DNA from: Haemonchus contortus
Taxonomy: Eukaryota > Nematoda > Chromadorea > Rhabditida > Trichostrongylidae
DNA length: 64,000 nucleotides
Assembly (NCBI GenBank): GCA_000469685.2
Contig: LS997564.1
Coordinates: 8,582,591-8,646,590, forward strand
Direction of reading: 5' to 3'
The position numbers were made by a program, and so were the translations under genes. This document shows, piece after piece, positions 60,505 to 64,000 of this stretch. Each line of letters begins with the position of its first letter. The first letter of the stretch is position 1. The notes beneath the pieces are model-generated. The model was not told the DNA's origin, did no database searches, and saw nothing but the letters and a program-made list of their open reading frames with translations.

Positions 60505-62956
60505 CTGAAAAGAGAAGTTTGAGTTTGAAAATGGCATTTGTATACGAGTCAGGAGACAAAAGCAACTCAGTCAGCCCTTTAGAATCACTCATGATGCCTG
60601 AATTGTCTTATGGGGGGGGGCTCTAGTTTCGAGGGAAAGCCCTGTACCTGTGAGAAACCCATAAGCCAACTACAGTGATCGGCTCCCTCTACAGTAATAC
60701 TCACGATATAGGGCGAGATAAAAGGCGACCAAGCAGTAGTATGGGGGAAAAATAGCCAAGAAAAGAGCTATGGAGATAGAGTTCATGCAAATATTCAGCC
60801 GAAGGTATAGCAGCGGCAAAAATACCTCCCCAAAACACCGCTGTGGGTCGAATCCCACGAGATCGAAGAACTAACTATTCTAGCTTGTTTGATGTCATAC
60901 CGGGGTCGTATTCATGTCGCTGAGTTAATGATGAAGGATGAGTTCCCCTACAATTACTGTGAAGTTGCTGAAGACACCCTGGTAAGAACTGCTTTCAGAA
61001 GTTGCTAACTGCTATAGGCCGAACTGTGACGGAGCATTTCAAAAGAATCAGGCGTCCCAGTACCCATACTTTGAGCACCCGCTTTTTTTTTTATTAAATT
61101 GTTGCAATAAAAACAGTAGCCAAGAGTTCTGATGATTTCAGGGGAAATTGAAGACGTAAGAAATACTCAAACCTATAGTGGTGATAACAGTAAGCGAGTA
61201 TAGGAATGCGCCTGTGAAAGTCCATTGAGCAGCTTGCTTGAATTCCTTTCCATCATAGCCTTTTCGTATTGCATGCATACAGATTTTTTGAAATTTCTTC
61301 ACCTAAACACGCACTTAATTCTCAATTACTGTTAATGAAATGCTCAATACGTGACATACCTCCTTATAGACGGCCGATTTCCATTGATCTTGATTGAGCC
61401 GATTGACTCGAAATGTGGCGTTCCAGACGACATCGACAGCTCTACTACGAGCTGCCGTTACGGACGATTGGATCTAAACGAAGCATTACATAAGAGTTTT
61501 GGAATTTAGGAATTTTGATGAAAGTATGTATGGTTCGGGCTTCTCCTCTTTACATGTCTAAGAATTTCCCTGAGAATAAGCCTCTAGTCCATTAATAAAC
61601 TGAGTAATGAAAGCGTTATATCCGATACTACATTGGAGAGAGCTCTTTCTGTGGGTACTATTAGGTCCGGATGAGAATATAGCGCATGCGGCACAAGCGA
61701 ACCACAGATGCCCCAAACGAGCCTATCGCTTGCTGTCCATTTTGCGACATTTGTGGACCCAGCTTTGGCATCTTTTAATTTGCCGAGGGCGAACCTTACA
61801 GTACACGTAGTTAGGTACGGTGTCATGCAAAAGCCAACAAGAAGAACTACAATAATTGCATACTCTGGAATCAGTTCGTCTCATTTTAGGTTCACCATTA
61901 GCCCACTACACAAAGCGAGTTGTATCAAAAGTCATAAGGGAAGTCACAGCAAGCGTTACAAGTTTCACGTCCCAATATGGTACATCGTAAAAATTCATAC
62001 TTAGTGATAGGTTAATGCGAAAGCCAAGGTGACTGTGACCTTTTCTCAGGAAATTTTCCCAACAAAATGAGAAGAATTAACTACTACGGAAGGGAAAAAG
62101 GAACGCATGAGAAGGAATGTTCAATGAATAGTAAGTAAAGCATGGCCATTTAAGACCCTTTCCCTTGGACACTCTACTTTCCAATCTTAAAACCATTAAC
62201 TTATAATTTCGTAACTATGCTTCAAAGCATAGAATATAGATTTCAGGAGAATTCGTTGAATTGGGAAAAGAATTCAAAAGAACAAAATAGGATGCTTCTT
62301 CCGCCTCGAGCCGAGCATACGCCATTGTTATAGATTGATGCCAATGTGATTAGGTGTAATCCGTCAGAGCTATTCGGACATGATAGAACAACGAGGTGAA
62401 ATGGAATGACTTGATAAGGTCGGAACAGGTTGTGGAACATGGAACAACAATATAGCAAATAGTTCAACACGGAAAATGTGATGAGACTCGATGACCCGAT
62501 TATGAGTAAGAAAGCTATAAATCAAAAAAAAAAGCAAATCTGTGGTGATAAAATATGGTTATTCCCACCACATTCCTTTTTTTCTCAAGAGAAAATAGTT
62601 ATTAGTAAAAATCAACAAACCTGTTCTTCGTGGGGTCCTTCGACAGCTTGGAATATTACCGCTCCCAGCAATGCGTAACCGACTACCTTAATTAAATAAG
62701 AACTGAATTACTGATTGAAAAACGAAACAACTGAGCTAAGGAGGTTTATCATTAGCCAAGGTAAGGAGAACAGGACAGCTCAAAAAAACTAAAACCCTCG
62801 AAATTTCTAAAATCGATGCTCGGCATTTCCGATTGAACGCAAAAGTGTAATACTCACAAGTGCACATAGGCCAATATGGGAGAAGAAGAAGGCGATGATC
62901 TTCTTGACGAGGTTCACTACTCGAGTGACCTTCGAACGACGATGACGGCGACCCAT
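58943..62956 (-). CDS. Two-pore-domain potassium channel subunit (TWK/K2P family), 9 exons, complete
   Basis: This is a leak-type K+ channel subunit of the plasma membrane; two subunits form one pore. Exons in transcription order: 62956-62858, 62686-62621, 61473-61360, 61302-61173, 60504-60378, 59730-59684, 59490-59347, 59284-59204 and 59142-58943. All phases agree, giving 1008 nt and 335 residues. ATG (62956) opens MGRRHRRSKVTRVVNLVKK, with an in-frame TAG shortly upstream. Order: M1 (GLCALVVGYALLGAVIFQAV), an extracellular cap with the site WNATF, pore 1 TVITTIGYGN (~131-140), M2 (LYAIIGIPLMLLFLTNIG), a cytosolic loop, M3 (ISVPLSLVVLTMFAYLVAG), pore 2 SLTTIGFGD and M4 (SVYLLFGMALLAMCFNLA). 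The C-terminus is short and ends in five Asp residues. Which worm twk gene it corresponds to cannot be told. Confidence 0.95.
60030..60195 (-). mobile_element. SINE fragment in a K2P channel intron
   Basis: The minus-strand B box is GGTTTGAACCCCGGTTCGAT. The + strand shows GTACCAATTAACCGACCCCG and GATAGCGCGCCATCTGCCGC. It lies between exons 5 and 6 of the potassium channel. Confidence 0.65.
61173..62956 (-). CDS. K2P channel exons 1-4: N-terminus, M1, cap and pore loop 1
   Basis: Exon 1 encodes a strongly basic cytosolic tail (about 10 of the first 20 residues are Arg, Lys or His) running into M1. Exon 2 (62621-62686) completes M1. Exon 3 (61360-61473) encodes the cap region IQSSVTAARSRAVDVVWNAT, containing a potential N-glycosylation site. 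Exon 4 (61173-61302) encodes FKQAAQWTFTGAFLYSLTVI, the first pore helix, and stops one base into the Gly of TTIG. Splitting the first selectivity filter (G|YG) at an intron is common in K2P genes. Confidence 0.93.
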
Positions 62957-64000
62957 GAGAGCAGCGGCTTGTGACTACGACATGTTCTCAAAGAATGGTT
63001 CAAATTGTTGCTGAACAGCGATACCCACAAATATGCGGGAAGTGAGAGGAAGAACAATCTTCTTGAGAGCGAGGCCTCTGAAAAATGCTCAGTGAAGTCA
63101 TCTCGTTGAAGTAACATAAGGACGCCTCAAAATACGGTTTTAAGTGAAAGGAATACAAGAGAAACAGGGAATGAGAAGGAAAGGTTCCTGGCTCAACCAC
63201 AGAACAGGGTGGCTCTCATCGTGAGAGTCAAAATTAAGTTGCTGGTGGAATGATTGGGTGGCTGTCGCGTGAAATCATCACATTTGTCAGGAACTCTGTG
63301 TACTCTCGGTTTTAACCGCACACTCAATGTGGTGGCCTTAGTTCACGATCCAAAAATGGCGAAAAAGCCAAAGTGTTTCATAAAAACTGCCGAAAGGAAG
63401 TCAAACCATAGCGGAAAACACCGACGGGGGGTACTGTGTCCCTAGGGAGCCGCAGTAACGACCCAGGACACGGATTTATACGGATATTCCGGGCACGATT
63501 TCTTCGTAGAAAAAGATCTATACTGGTGACCAAGATCATAAGCAAAGACATGTCAGTAGTCATTAAGATTAATACAAGTATATAGTTATTAGTGCCGTTT
63601 ATGGCAATCTTTTTGGCAGTGTTCATCAACACAATGAAGCTAGATGCTTGATAGTTGTTGACAATGATTGGTAATTTTGAGGTTTTCGAAAGGAGACCGG
63701 TAAGCGAAGGAATGAGGTTCAACTGAGCTAGTACCTAGCAAAGGGGGAAGAGCGCCAAGCGAATAAGCAAATTGGGAGACCTTGATGAATCCTACTAATC
63801 TGATAGGAGAAATGCGAAATAGCTATAGCCAAGTCAGAAGTCAACAAGCAGAAAAGTCACCCAGATGGAAGAAATCGAAGGAGTTGAGCAGAGTGTGAGT
63901 GTTGGCGCTAGAGACAGGCCCCTGGGGAGAAGATTTGTTGGTTGTGAGCCGGCCGAAGACGGCTGTAGGCGTTAGTTCGCTTCTTTGGAATCGAATCTCT
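62957..64000. other. Upstream flank of the K2P channel
   Basis: About 1 kb beyond the start codon of the potassium channel (its 5' side on the - strand). It should contain the promoter, but no TATA-like or other motif stands out. A minus-strand open stretch at 63,378-63,722 is hydrophobic and AT-driven and has no clear splice sites. Nothing else is recognised. Confidence 0.4.

Noticed and set aside
63378..63722. Minus-strand open frame with hydrophobic stretches
   Set aside because: AT-rich composition produces Ile/Leu-rich translation; no splice sites or family match.
1..64000. CRISPR arrays, prokaryotic operons or viral genomes
   Set aside because: Repeats are tandem or inverted without unique spacers, genes are intron-split, and no viral structural or replication genes were recognised.

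Overview
This is a piece of an animal nuclear genome, most likely a nematode (inference). Coding sequence is broken into short exons with GTAAGT/GTGAGT-type donors and TTTCAG/TTGCAG-type acceptors. Introns range from about 50 bp to 5.1 kb, and the sequence between exons is AT-rich and full of transposon fossils. There is no operon structure, Shine-Dalgarno signal, CRISPR array or intact RNA gene. A strongylid-like (hookworm-type) genome would fit the repeat-swollen introns, but the sequence alone does not settle this.

Two ion-channel genes are well supported. (1) A ClC-type chloride channel on the + strand runs from about 7.1 kb (or further upstream) to 28.95 kb. I assembled about 22 exons by hand, coding for roughly 830 residues. 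They include the GSGIPE and GKEGP selectivity/gating motifs, the GIFMP motif, the pore tyrosine in PSIYDSI and two C-terminal CBS domains. (2) A complete two-pore-domain (K2P/TWK) potassium channel on the - strand lies at 62.96 to 58.94 kb: 9 exons, 335 residues, pore signatures TTIGYGN and TTIGFGD. The genes are convergent, with about 30 kb between their stop codons.

The rest is dominated by mobile DNA. A decayed 1.28-kb mariner-like element lies inside the largest chloride-channel intron (18.73-20.01 kb). A 5'-truncated, frameshifted CR1/Jockey-like LINE with a TAAA-type tail lies at 54.5-56.9 kb. A tRNA-derived SINE family has about ten copies. A TIR element family (AAAGGCACAGTTCACGATAA ends) has about six copies, all in or beside the chloride-channel gene. 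Several foldback elements occur: a GC-rich pair at 36.0-37.2 kb, copies of one family at 30.9 and 53.6 kb, and one at 57.4-57.9 kb. A long inverted pair lies at 38.8 and 43.8 kb.

The 29-54.5 kb interval has no gene I can name. A few coding-like stretches (2.9-3.9 kb minus, 45.5-46.7 kb plus, 47.3-48.1 kb minus) are reported as weak candidates. The most notable observations are a one-base reading-phase break at one chloride-channel exon junction, a possible alternative micro first exon, and two sister GC-rich palindromes, one of which has lost half of its inner stem.
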